In this document: piece by piece, positions 7,291-13,187 of the stretch
How positions within the stretch are numbered: position 1 is the first letter of the stretch
How the letters are laid out: each line of letters begins with the position of its first letter
Source: Rhodospirillaceae bacterium
GTDB lineage: Bacteria; Pseudomonadota; Alphaproteobacteria; Rhodospirillales; Magnetospirillaceae
Direction of reading: 5' to 3'
DNA: 13,187 nucleotides
Assembly (NCBI GenBank): GCA_030151865.1
Contig: JASLCK010000113.1
Location: 1-13,187, forward strand
Program-made: the position numbers and the translations under genes
Notes under the pieces: generated by a model
The model's input: the letters and a program-made list of their open reading frames with translations, nothing else
What the model was told of the DNA's origin: nothing
Databases searched by the model: none

Positions 7291-8022
7291 ATGGGTCGCG
7301 ATTATCACATCCTGGTTCTGGAAGATGAACCGGCAACGCGTGCGATGCTGGCGACGCTGATGGAAGCCGAAGGGTTTAAGGTTTCTCAGGCCGAAAGCGG
7401 CGCCAAGGCGCACGAGTTGATCCAGCAGTACCGTTTCGATCTGGTGCTGTTGGATCTTAATCTGCCTGACGATGACGGGCTTTATATCGCCCGCGAACTG
7501 CGTGCCAAATCCGATGTCGGCATCATCATGCTGACGTCGCGCAAGGAAGATATCGACCGCGTCATCGGCCTGGAAATGGGCGCGGACGATTATGTGACCA
7601 AACCGTTCTTTCCGCGCGAGCTGGTGGCCCGCGTCAAGAACCTGCTGCGCCGTCTGTCGGGCCCGCGTACTGCGGGACGCCGTATGGAAGGCCCGCCCGG
7701 TTCGGAAGTGCGCCATTTCGACGGCTGGGAAATGGATTTGGCCAAACGCAGCCTGATCAACCCGCAAGGGGTTGAGATCAGCCTGACCCGCGCCGAATTC
7801 GATTTGTTGACCGCCCTGGTCAACAGCGCCGGGCGTGTTTTGTCGCGCGATCAGTTGCTGGATGCCATCGGCAGTCAGTTCTGGACCCCGGTGGACCGCA
7901 CCATCGATGTGCTGGTCAGCCGTTTGCGCCGCAAGATGGAAACCGATCCCAAGTCACCCGCGATGATCCTGACCAGCCATGGTTATGGTTATAAGTTCGC
8001 GCCATCGGTGCATGTCGGCTGA
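7291..8022 (+). CDS. OmpR-family response regulator (TorR-like)
   Basis: This 243-residue two-domain transcription factor has a receiver domain at residues 5-122. It carries the acidic pocket Glu11/Asp12, phosphoacceptor Asp55 (VLLDLNLPDDDG), Thr82 and Lys104 (DDYVTKPF). Residues about 145-240 form an OmpR/PhoB winged-helix domain, with SLTRAEFDLLTALV, RVLSRDQLLDAI and the recognition helix RTIDVLVSRLRRKME. The stretch VGIIMLTSRKEDIDRVIGLEMGADDYVTKP is close to TorR-type regulators, but no torS or torCAD gene is visible, so I give no symbol. No histidine kinase is encoded nearby. The start at 7291 follows AAGGGGG (7273-7279) at a rather long 11-base distance. It is divergent from the DUF2126 operon, which makes that operon a possible target. 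A terminator lies 114 bases past the stop. Confidence 0.93.
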   Translation: MGRDYHILVLEDEPATRAMLATLMEAEGFKVSQAESGAKAHELIQQYRFDLVLLDLNLPDDDGLYIARELRAKSDVGIIMLTSRKEDIDRVIGLEMGADDYVTKPFFPRELVARVKNLLRRLSGPRTAGRRMEGPPGSEVRHFDGWEMDLAKRSLINPQGVEISLTRAEFDLLTALVNSAGRVLSRDQLLDAIGSQFWTPVDRTIDVLVSRLRRKMETDPKSPAMILTSHGYGYKFAPSVHVG

Positions 8023-8096
8023 CGCAAGGGCGGACTGGCGTCTCAGCCGCCTTGGTTTCTGTCCGTTTACAAAATTCGTCATACCGATTTTACATT

Positions 8097-8143
8097 CGAC
8101 CGGCATTCTCCTCTGACCCTTGGGTTGGGGGTGATGCCGGTCG
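8097..8143. repeat. 10-bp inverted repeat overlapping a terminator arm
   Basis: CGACCGGCAT (8097-8106) and ATGCCGGTCG (8134-8143) are exact reverse complements across 27 bases. The right arm is also the left arm of the terminator at 8136-8198, so the two RNA folds would be mutually exclusive. At the DNA level the arms could instead be protein-binding sites: CGACCGGC recurs at 8183-8190, giving three copies upstream of the sigma-54-like element at 8217. Confidence 0.6.
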
Positions 8144-8198
8144 TGTGCGCCGCTGCTTCGGAGGGGAAGGAAGCGCGCGCAGCGACCGGCTTTTATTT
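8136..8198 (+). terminator. Strong intrinsic terminator after the response regulator
   Basis: GCCGGTCG (8136-8143) pairs with CGACCGGC (8183-8190). The stem continues with TGCGC/GCGCA (8146-8150/8177-8181), GC/GC (8152-8153/8175-8176) and GCTTC/GAAGC (8155-8159/8170-8174), with small bulges and a 10-base loop. That makes about 20 base pairs followed at once by TTTTATTT (8191-8198). It would end transcription from the response-regulator gene, or act conditionally if the upstream arm at 8097-8106 pairs first. Confidence 0.8.
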
Positions 8199-8216
8199 CT
8201 GCCTGCCGCCGCTTTC

Positions 8217-8233
8217 TTGGCATGATCTTCGCA
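8217..8233 (+). promoter_or_regulatory. Sigma-54-like -24/-12 promoter for the pentapeptide gene
   Basis: TTGGCATGATCTTCGCA (8217-8233) has GG (8219-8220) and GC (8231-8232) with exactly 10 bases between them, as RpoN promoters require. Against TTGGCACG-N4-TTGCA it differs at two places (T for C, C for T). It lies just downstream of the terminator. The start of transcription would be near 8244, leaving a leader of about 87 bases before the ATG at 8331. Confidence 0.45.
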
Positions 8234-8253
8234 TCGGTTCTGGGGTGGCTGTT

Positions 8254-8283
8254 AAACGTCCGATCCATTTTAGGGGGACGTTT
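8254..8283. repeat. 8-bp inverted repeat in the leader of the pentapeptide gene
   Basis: AAACGTCC (8254-8261) and GGACGTTT (8276-8283) are exact reverse complements with a 14-base loop. A smaller hairpin CGAAA/TTTCG follows at 8289-8293/8300-8304. Both lie between the inferred start of transcription and the ATG at 8331. They could fold in the mRNA leader or serve as an operator. With the terminator and sigma-54-like element this accounts for most of the 308-bp gap after the response regulator. Confidence 0.45.
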
Positions 8284-8330
8284 GAGGCCGAAAGATTCTT
8301 TTCGCATGGGCAAGGCCGCTGGACCCACCG

Positions 8331-9698
8331 ATGACCCTTGATTGGAAACATATCCGCATTCTGTTGCTGGACAGTGACGACCAGTTCCGTTTCTGGGCGC
8401 GTGGCTTGTTCAAACAGCAGCGGGTGGCTGACGTGTTCAGTCTGTCCACGGCCGAAGGTGCGCCCGAAATGACCCGGCGTGGCGCCGATGTGGTGCTGCT
8501 GGAAATGGCGGCGGGCGATCTGTCCTGCCTGACCTATCTGCAATGGCTGCGCAATCCCAAGACCAGCCCGGCCCCGGGGCTGCCCGTGGTGGTGCTGGTC
8601 AAATCACTGGATATCATACTGCTGCGGCGGCTGTGCCAGCTGGGCATTCAGATTGCGTTGAACAAGCCGGTCTCGGGAGAAATCTTGCTGAAGGCCACCT
8701 TGGCGGCGCTGCGCAATCCGTCTCGTCTGGTGCCGGTGCCCGATGCCCCGGCGCTCAGCCCTGCCGCTTCTCCTCCTCCCCCTGCTGAAAAGAAACCTTT
8801 GGCGCCGCCGCGTCCCCGTACTGTGGCGTCTCCGGGCGTGGCGGCACGTCCGATGGGGCATGATGGCGGCTTGGTTGATTACGCCCGTCTGCCGCATGGT
8901 CATGCCATTGCCGGACAGGCGCACCGCAGCGTCGGCGGAACGGCTCAGCGCTTGCCCGATCTGGATGAGGTCCCGGCACCCAAACCGGTGCAGCGGATCG
9001 ACATGGACGATGCTCCGTCTTTGGCCGCGCCTGAAAAACCGGGCTGGGGCGATGCATTGGACGCAGCCCCGCCGTCGCGTCCGTCGCAGAAACTGGATAT
9101 CGCCGCGCCCGTCAAAGCGACCCCGAAAGAACGCGAGACTCTGGAAGTCCGTGAAGTTTCTCCGCCCGCGCTGGATGCCGAACCGCCCGGTCCTGATCTG
9201 GAAAAAATCATCGAAGATCATGCAATCTGGGTGCGCTCGGGTGGCGGGGACGGGCAACGGGCCTTGCTGGAAAAACAGGATTTGTCGGGCCGCGATCTGC
9301 GCGATTGTTTGTTGAACAACGCCAATCTGCGCCATTGCGATCTGTCCACCTGCGATCTTAGTCAGGCGCAGTTGCATGGGGCCGATTTGCGTTATGCCGA
9401 ACTGACCGGCTCGGTGTTGAGCGGCAGCAACATGGCGGTGGCGCGGCTGCGTCATGCCAAACTGCGCGGCTGCCGGATGGATGGCGTGAATTTGAAGGGG
9501 GCCGATCTGGCCGGGGCTGACCTGTCGGGAGTGGTGTTGGGCGACGCCGAACTGGCCGGGGTCAACTTGCTGGGGGCCGATCTGTCGGAAGCCGATCTGT
9601 CGGCGGCGCGCGGTTTAAGCCAGACCATGCTGGATGGTGTCTTGGGCAACACCAAGACCCGGCTGCCGCCGGGTCTGTTCCTGCCTGCCAGGGACTGA
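8331..9698 (+). CDS. Pseudo-receiver / pentapeptide-repeat fusion protein
   Basis: This 455-residue protein has three parts. Residues 7-128 look like a response-regulator receiver: an acidic start (ILLLDSDDQF, Asp14/Asp16/Asp17) and a conserved NKP lysine (Lys112). The phosphoacceptor position, however, is Glu58 (VVLLEM), so normal phosphorylation is unlikely. Residues about 130-288 are a proline- and alanine-rich, probably disordered linker. Residues 289-312 carry the DHAIWVRSGGGDGQRA motif often preceding pentapeptide repeats. Residues about 311-425 hold 23 consecutive repeats with Leu or Met at every fifth position, which would fold as a right-handed quadrilateral beta-helix of nearly six coils. 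There is no signal peptide or membrane segment. The start at 8331 has only a weak, distant AAGG. A sigma-54-like promoter and folded leader lie upstream. Signalling scaffold is a guess; the function is unknown. Confidence 0.85.
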   Translation: MTLDWKHIRILLLDSDDQFRFWARGLFKQQRVADVFSLSTAEGAPEMTRRGADVVLLEMAAGDLSCLTYLQWLRNPKTSPAPGLPVVVLVKSLDIILLRRLCQLGIQIALNKPVSGEILLKATLAALRNPSRLVPVPDAPALSPAASPPPPAEKKPLAPPRPRTVASPGVAARPMGHDGGLVDYARLPHGHAIAGQAHRSVGGTAQRLPDLDEVPAPKPVQRIDMDDAPSLAAPEKPGWGDALDAAPPSRPSQKLDIAAPVKATPKERETLEVREVSPPALDAEPPGPDLEKIIEDHAIWVRSGGGDGQRALLEKQDLSGRDLRDCLLNNANLRHCDLSTCDLSQAQLHGADLRYAELTGSVLSGSNMAVARLRHAKLRGCRMDGVNLKGADLAGADLSGVVLGDAELAGVNLLGADLSEADLSAARGLSQTMLDGVLGNTKTRLPPGLFLPARD

Positions 9699-9707
9699 AC
9701 GGCGATT

Positions 9708-10148
9708 TCAGCGGTCGGCCAGGCTCATCAGGCCAAAGGTCGGATCAATCCGCATGTCCATGGCAAAATCGGCGCAATCATTGGTGTACTTGCGCACATG
9801 CCCCGACATTTCGCAGCTTAAAATATTGATGCGGTTATAGATCGAGCGGCGGTCCAGCATGGTCATGTCGGCCAGGATCTGATCGAACAAATCTTCCAGC
9901 CGCAGATTGTCGTCGATGGCAAAGCGGGTATTGGGATAGCCCAGCCGGGTCATGGCCTGATCTTCCCGATTGTTCAGCTTGACGAAGAATTCCCGCGCCA
10001 GCGCCACCGCGCACAACAGATCAGGAATGCGTTCTTCGGTCATTACCGACGCGCAGATGGCCGACAACATCTCGAACAGGCGTTCATGATCCTGTTGAAG
10101 ATCCGCCATGTGGGTTTGCCGTTCCTGCGCCGTCATCATCTTCCCCAT
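9708..10148 (-). CDS. Hemerythrin-like protein with incomplete diiron ligands
   Basis: This is a 146-residue, probably four-helix protein. DHERLFEML (20-28), EDQAMTRLGYP (62-72) and GHVRKYTND (116-124) resemble the three helix motifs of bacteriohemerythrins, and the length suits that family. In my by-eye alignment His21, Glu62 and His117 are kept. The other four usual ligand positions hold Leu58, Ala77, Asn81 and Thr122. It may therefore bind one metal, bind none, or be only fold-related. I chose ATG at 10148 because the similarity begins near residue 14 and a near-perfect sigma-54 promoter lies at 10221-10236. Longer starts (ATG 10265, TTG 10316) would swallow that promoter and add residues unlike the family. 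AAGAG lies 7 bases upstream. It converges with the pentapeptide gene (9 bp apart) and follows norF. A role in NO or oxygen sensing is inference from context. Confidence 0.65.
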   Translation of the reverse strand: MGKMMTAQERQTHMADLQQDHERLFEMLSAICASVMTEERIPDLLCAVALAREFFVKLNNREDQAMTRLGYPNTRFAIDDNLRLEDLFDQILADMTMLDRRSIYNRINILSCEMSGHVRKYTNDCADFAMDMRIDPTFGLMSLADR

Positions 10149-10220
10149 GAGAATGCTCTTTGTGGCAGCGACGCCGTCGGCCCCAATGCCGTCCGCGTCT
10201 TTCTGATGGGAAGTGATGTC

Positions 10221-10236
10221 GCAAGCACCGTGCCAA
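10221..10236 (-). promoter_or_regulatory. Sigma-54 (RpoN) -24/-12 promoter
   Basis: On the minus strand TTGGCACGGTGCTTGC matches the consensus TTGGCACG-N4-TTGC at every defined base, with exactly 10 bases between the GG and GC dinucleotides. The predicted start is near 10209, about 61 bases before the ATG at 10148 of the hemerythrin-like gene. Such promoters need an AAA+ activator bound upstream. Candidate sites lie at 10346-10399. Confidence 0.75.
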
Positions 10237-10345
10237 ACCTCATACCATCGTAGAAGTGCGTCCATAAGTCGGAAAAGGCTTGGTTTGCTTGGGGGAACGG
10301 CTTGGGACAGATGCAAATAATCGTAAAATTTTATTTATTTCCAAT

Positions 10346-10399
10346 GGTGTTTCCGAATTTGCAAAAAGCGAATTCGCAAAATGAAAGTTTAGGGACACC
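10346..10399. repeat. Nested repeats between norF and the sigma-54 promoter
   Basis: CGAATTTGCAAAA (10354-10366) and CGAATTCGCAAAA (10369-10381) are direct repeats with one mismatch, 15 bp apart. Because the core is palindromic, 10354-10362 and 10368-10376 also form a 9-bp inverted repeat with one mismatch around AAAAA. GGTGT (10346-10350) and ACACC (10395-10399) flank it as an outer dyad. The AT-rich stretch 10315-10345, including palindrome TAAAATTTTA (10324-10333), lies between this and the promoter. The position, about 140-170 bp upstream of the predicted RpoN start, suits an activator site with a bendable spacer. It could also be 3' structure of the nor mRNA, although no T tail follows. 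Confidence 0.5.
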
Positions 10400-10707
10400 T
10401 ATCCTGCAGTATGCAATGACAGGGCATAGGCTGTGCCAATCAGGCTGCACAAAAGTAATAGAAAGGCGGCCAGGCCCGATTGCCAGCCGGTGCTGGATCG
10501 CCGCAGGTTCAGATAGACCCACAGGATTTGCATCATCTTGAAAAAGGCCACCCCCAGGATCAGGGCAACCGCGCCAAAGCCCAGCATGGCGGTAGCGCCG
10601 GTCTGCCCGGCTTCGGCGGCGGTCAGCGACAGGGCGGTCAGGGCCATCAGAATGGCCCAGGTGATCACCAGACGGGTTTTCTTGGGGAAATGTTGGGCGT
10701 CGGACAT
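10399..10707 (-). CDS. norF: NorF, small membrane protein of the nitric oxide reductase cluster
   Basis: This 102-residue protein has three predicted membrane helices (about 13-31, 38-57 and 78-97). It resembles the prokaryotic cytochrome c oxidase subunit IV family, to which NorF belongs (PKKTRLVITWAILMALTALSL, then FFKMMQILWVYLNLR). In Paracoccus-type nor operons norF follows norE and is thought to help full activity or assembly of the NorCB reductase without being a core subunit. The ATG at 10707 lies 6 bp after the norE stop, with GGTGA six bases upstream. The stop is TAG at 10401-10399. No clear terminator follows. Identity rests on the family plus the norD-norE-norF order. Confidence 0.82.
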   Translation of the reverse strand: MSDAQHFPKKTRLVITWAILMALTALSLTAAEAGQTGATAMLGFGAVALILGVAFFKMMQILWVYLNLRRSSTGWQSGLAAFLLLLCSLIGTAYALSLHTAG

Positions 10708-10713
10708 GACAGA

Positions 10714-11331
10714 TCACCGGATCAGATAAACCAGAGGATAAAGCAGCACCCAGATCAGATCGACCATGTGCCAGAAAGCGGTGCCGGTTTCGACGTTTTC
10801 CAGGCTGCATTTCCAGGCCACCACGGCCAGAAAGACGATGCCCAACGCCACATGCAGGAAATGAAAACCGGTCATCAGGAAGAACAGGGTGAAGAAGGTA
10901 TCGGTTTCCAGCCCGATGCCTTGCGACGCCTTGTCGGCATATTCCACCAGCTTGACGCCCATGAAGACAAAGCCCCCCAGGGCGGCTCCGCCCAGCCACA
11001 GACGGCAGGCGGTGATCTTGCCTTCGGCGCGGGCGCGCACCGCCAGGGCGGCGGCCAGTCCGCTGGTCAGCAGCACCATGGTGTTAATGCCGCCCGCCAG
11101 CCGGTCCAGATGGGCCTGAGACGCATTAAAGGCCATGGGGTGGAGCGCGCGGGCAAAGGCGAAGGCGGTAAAGAACGCGCCGAACACCACCATTTCCGAC
11201 AGGATCAAAATCCACATCATCGGATTGCCGGGCAGGTTGGACAGGGCTCCCCAATCGGCGGCGTCCGAGTCGGGAGCCTCGTCGGGAATGGTTGTCGCCA
11301 GGGCGATGTCGGCATTTGGGCTTTCGGTCAT
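10714..11331 (-). CDS. norE: NorE, cytochrome c oxidase subunit III-like membrane protein
   Basis: This is a 205-residue integral membrane protein of the heme-copper oxidase subunit III family, in the short NorE form. An acidic N-terminal tail (1-35) precedes about five membrane helices (38-60, 80-97, 110-128, 143-170, 185-203). Family signatures are PMMWILILSEMVVFGAFF, TGFHFLHVALG and WHMVDLIWVLLYP. NorE is an accessory to cytochrome c-dependent nitric oxide reductase that affects its activity or assembly. The ATG at 11331 overlaps the norD TGA (ATGA, 4 bp), and GGTGA lies four bases upstream, which indicates coupled translation. norF follows after 6 bp. A standalone oxidase subunit III is the alternative, but the norD and norF neighbours argue for NorE. 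Confidence 0.88.
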   Translation of the reverse strand: MTESPNADIALATTIPDEAPDSDAADWGALSNLPGNPMMWILILSEMVVFGAFFTAFAFARALHPMAFNASQAHLDRLAGGINTMVLLTSGLAAALAVRARAEGKITACRLWLGGAALGGFVFMGVKLVEYADKASQGIGLETDTFFTLFFLMTGFHFLHVALGIVFLAVVAWKCSLENVETGTAFWHMVDLIWVLLYPLVYLIR

Positions 11332-13187
11332 TGCGTCACCAGTTGGCGATAAATTTTCGGAAGGGCGGCGGACAGGCGCGAAATGTCGTCGATGATGGCA
11401 AAGCTGCCGCGTCCGAACAGATGGGGGAAGTAATCCTGTGCCTTGCGGTCGATGGTGATGCCAAACACCGCCAGCCCGGCGCGTCTTGCTTCCTGCACGG
11501 CCTTACGGGTGTCTTCGACCCCATAGCGGCCATCGTAATGATCGACGTCGTTGGGCTTGCCGTCGGTCAGCAGCATCAACAGACGATGACGGTGCGGACG
11601 TTGTTCCAACTGCTTGGTGACATGGCGAATGGCCGCGCCGATGCGGGTGTAATATCCCGGCTTCAGAGCGGCGATGCGCCGTTCCACCCGCGCCCCCGAC
11701 GGTTCGTCGAAGTCTTTGACGGTCAGCACATTGACCATATCGCGCTTGCGCGAGGTAAAGGTGAAAACCGCATGTTCATCGCCGCAGGCTTCCAGGCCCC
11801 GGCAAAAGGTGGTCAGGGCTTCCTTTTCCATGTCCAGAATGCGCCGGTTTTGCACCCAGGCGTCGGTGGACAGCGAGACATCCAACAGAAAGGCTGCCGA
11901 CAAATCGCGCGCGGTCTTGCGCATCTGCACGAAAACCCGGTCCGATCCAACGCCGCTGGCCAGCAGATCACAGCGCGACCGCACCACGGCCTCGATGTCC
12001 AGATCCTCGCCATCGGCCTGGGCGCGCAGCAGTTCCGCCTTGGGGCGCAGGGCCTCGAACTGACGGCGCACCAGCCGGATGCGCCGCAAAGCGGCTTCGT
12101 CGGGGGCCCAGCTTTCGCCTTCTTCCTCGGCAGGTGCGGTCAGTACCCGGCAATGGTTCTTGTGATAGCTTTTGCTGCGGTAATCCCATTCCGGGTAGAG
12201 GTACGTGCCGGTCAGTTCCGGCCCCAGAATGTCATCGGGCGACAGATCCAGATCCAGCTTCAGCTTGACGGCGGGCTTGCGCTGATGGCGCGTCACCACG
12301 ATCTGTTCCAGTTCCTCCGCCGCTTTGCGGGCCGATTCCTCGTCATCGTCGTCCACGTCGCGGTTGACGTTGATCATCTCGGCCAGCGACAGGATTTTAT
12401 CGAAGCGGTTCAGGATCAGGGAATCGCTCCGTTCCGCCTGATCCTGCTGCTTGCGTCCGGCCCGGCGTTTCTTCTGGTCCTGTTCCTCGCCATCGGCTGC
12501 GGCCATATCGGGGTCGTCGCCCTGCTCAGGGCTTAGGGACTCCGGGGCGCGGCGGTTGATCTCCCCCCACAACGGCACCGGCAGAAATGGTTTGTAATGG
12601 GCGGTGGCGGAAAATGCGTCCAACCCTTGGCCGGTCCGCACATAGTCCCAGGCCGGGCCTGCATGAACATCTTCCAGCAGGGACAGCACCGCGTCTTCCA
12701 CGGTGCGTTCCTGACGCGGCAGATCCCGCTTGGGGCGCACCGCCACAATCGCCCGGCATAGCCTGCTATGCAGATCGGTCAGGCCGGGGAAATCGGTCAT
12801 GGCCTGTTGGGTCGCCAGATAAACCTGACGCAAGAACGCCAAGTCCCGGCGCATGGGATCATCCGTCGCCAAGGGGCTGTTGGGGGCTTCTAGGCGGGTG
12901 AAAAATGCCGCCAGCCAGAAATAGAGCCGCCGGTTCATCTCCGGCGCGGGAAAGACATCGATGCTGTCGGGCAGGAACATCACCGCGTCATCCAAGCTGG
13001 GACGGTCCAATTGCTCCTCGGCCAGACCCAGCTTTTGTTTCCAGGTCAGCCGGTGCCCGGATGTGCGCGCCGCCGAAGCCGCGATCTGCACCCCGGCATC
13101 GCCGCCCAGCCCACGAAAGAACACCGCCAGCGACGGCGCGATATCGTCAAGCCGGGCCGCTGCCGCCGGATGGTGGGGATAGCTGGC
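11328..13187 (-). CDS. norD: NorD, VWA-domain nitric oxide reductase activation protein (5' end cut)
   Basis: 619 codons are visible and the frame runs off the right edge without a start. NorD proteins are about this long, so only a few residues should be missing. The N-terminal half is helical (HRLTWKQKLGLAEEQLDRPSLDDAV). It is followed by a highly charged linker around visible residues 220-300, then a C-terminal von Willebrand A domain. Its metal-ion site is complete: DVSLS at 436-440, Thr514 in PGYYTRIGAAIRH and Asp542 in LLTDGKPND. The stretch KPNDVDHYDGRYGVEDTR is a NorD hallmark. NorD acts in the cytoplasm with the AAA+ ATPase NorQ (expected upstream, outside the window) to insert metal into, or activate, the NorCB reductase. 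The stop overlaps the norE start by four bases. Confidence 0.93.
   Translation of the reverse strand, partial: ASYPHHPAAAARLDDIAPSLAVFFRGLGGDAGVQIAASAARTSGHRLTWKQKLGLAEEQLDRPSLDDAVMFLPDSIDVFPAPEMNRRLYFWLAAFFTRLEAPNSPLATDDPMRRDLAFLRQVYLATQQAMTDFPGLTDLHSRLCRAIVAVRPKRDLPRQERTVEDAVLSLLEDVHAGPAWDYVRTGQGLDAFSATAHYKPFLPVPLWGEINRRAPESLSPEQGDDPDMAAADGEEQDQKKRRAGRKQQDQAERSDSLILNRFDKILSLAEMINVNRDVDDDDEESARKAAEELEQIVVTRHQRKPAVKLKLDLDLSPDDILGPELTGTYLYPEWDYRSKSYHKNHCRVLTAPAEEEGESWAPDEAALRRIRLVRRQFEALRPKAELLRAQADGEDLDIEAVVRSRCDLLASGVGSDRVFVQMRKTARDLSAAFLLDVSLSTDAWVQNRRILDMEKEALTTFCRGLEACGDEHAVFTFTSRKRDMVNVLTVKDFDEPSGARVERRIAALKPGYYTRIGAAIRHVTKQLEQRPHRHRLLMLLTDGKPNDVDHYDGRYGVEDTRKAVQEARRAGLAVFGITIDRKAQDYFPHLFGRGSFAIIDDISRLSAALPKIYRQLVTQ

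Noticed and set aside
8066..8095. TTTACA (8066-8071) with TTTACAT at about 17 bp as a sigma-70 promoter
   Set aside because: The -10 match is poor, and the inferred start would fall inside the first arm of the inverted repeat at 8097. Not strong enough to list.
8193..8543. Minus-strand 116-codon ORF spanning the response-regulator/pentapeptide gap
   Set aside because: It runs through the terminator T tract, the sigma-54-like element and the start of the pentapeptide gene, and shows no motif or ribosome binding site.
8604..9455. Minus-strand 283-codon open frame opposite the pentapeptide gene
   Set aside because: Its regular pattern mirrors the repeat codons of the sense strand; it is a shadow.
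10149..10316. N-terminal extension of the hemerythrin-like protein (ATG 10265 or TTG 10316)
   Set aside because: It would place the near-perfect sigma-54 promoter inside the gene, adds residues unlike hemerythrins, and lacks a ribosome binding site at either start.

Overview
The window looks like chromosomal DNA from a high-GC, gene-dense alphaproteobacterium that respires nitrogen oxides. The gene families and codon usage resemble Rhodospirillales such as Magnetospirillum or its relatives, but that placement is inference because no marker gene is present. All long reading frames fit one codon style. I see no insertion sequence, tRNA, rRNA or CRISPR array.

Left part (1-6985): the last 19 codons of a plus-strand gene and its intrinsic terminator, then a compact three-gene minus-strand operon. 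Read 5' to 3' it encodes a 1110-residue transglutaminase-like/DUF2126 (putative amidoligase) protein, an 859-residue protein fusing a circularly permuted ATP-grasp domain to an alpha-E domain, and a 296-residue transglutaminase-like protein. The last two genes overlap by ATGA. This cluster is widespread and has been proposed to make and attach, or trim, peptide-like adducts, but its substrate is unknown.

Middle (6986-9698): a 305-bp divergent control region with a perfect 9-bp inverted repeat, three TGGGCAA heptamers and another inverted repeat, then an OmpR/TorR-like response regulator. A 308-bp gap follows. It holds a strong intrinsic terminator, an upstream segment that could compete for one terminator arm, a sigma-54-like -24/-12 element and a further dyad. 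Next comes a 455-residue protein joining a pseudo-receiver domain (Glu at the phosphoacceptor position) to 23 uninterrupted pentapeptide repeats.

Right part (9708-13187, all minus strand): norD (5' end cut by the window edge), norE and norF, which are accessory genes of nitric oxide reductase. Downstream of norF lies a small hemerythrin-like protein that keeps only some diiron ligands and is preceded by a near-perfect sigma-54 promoter. The pentapeptide gene and the hemerythrin-like gene converge with 9 bp between their stop codons. Both have sigma-54-type elements upstream, which suggests shared RpoN control next to the NO-reduction genes.

Most worth testing: the RpoN-linked pseudo-receiver/pentapeptide and degenerate hemerythrin pair beside norDEF, the folded region at 8097-8198, and the operators of the amidoligase/ATP-grasp/transglutaminase operon.
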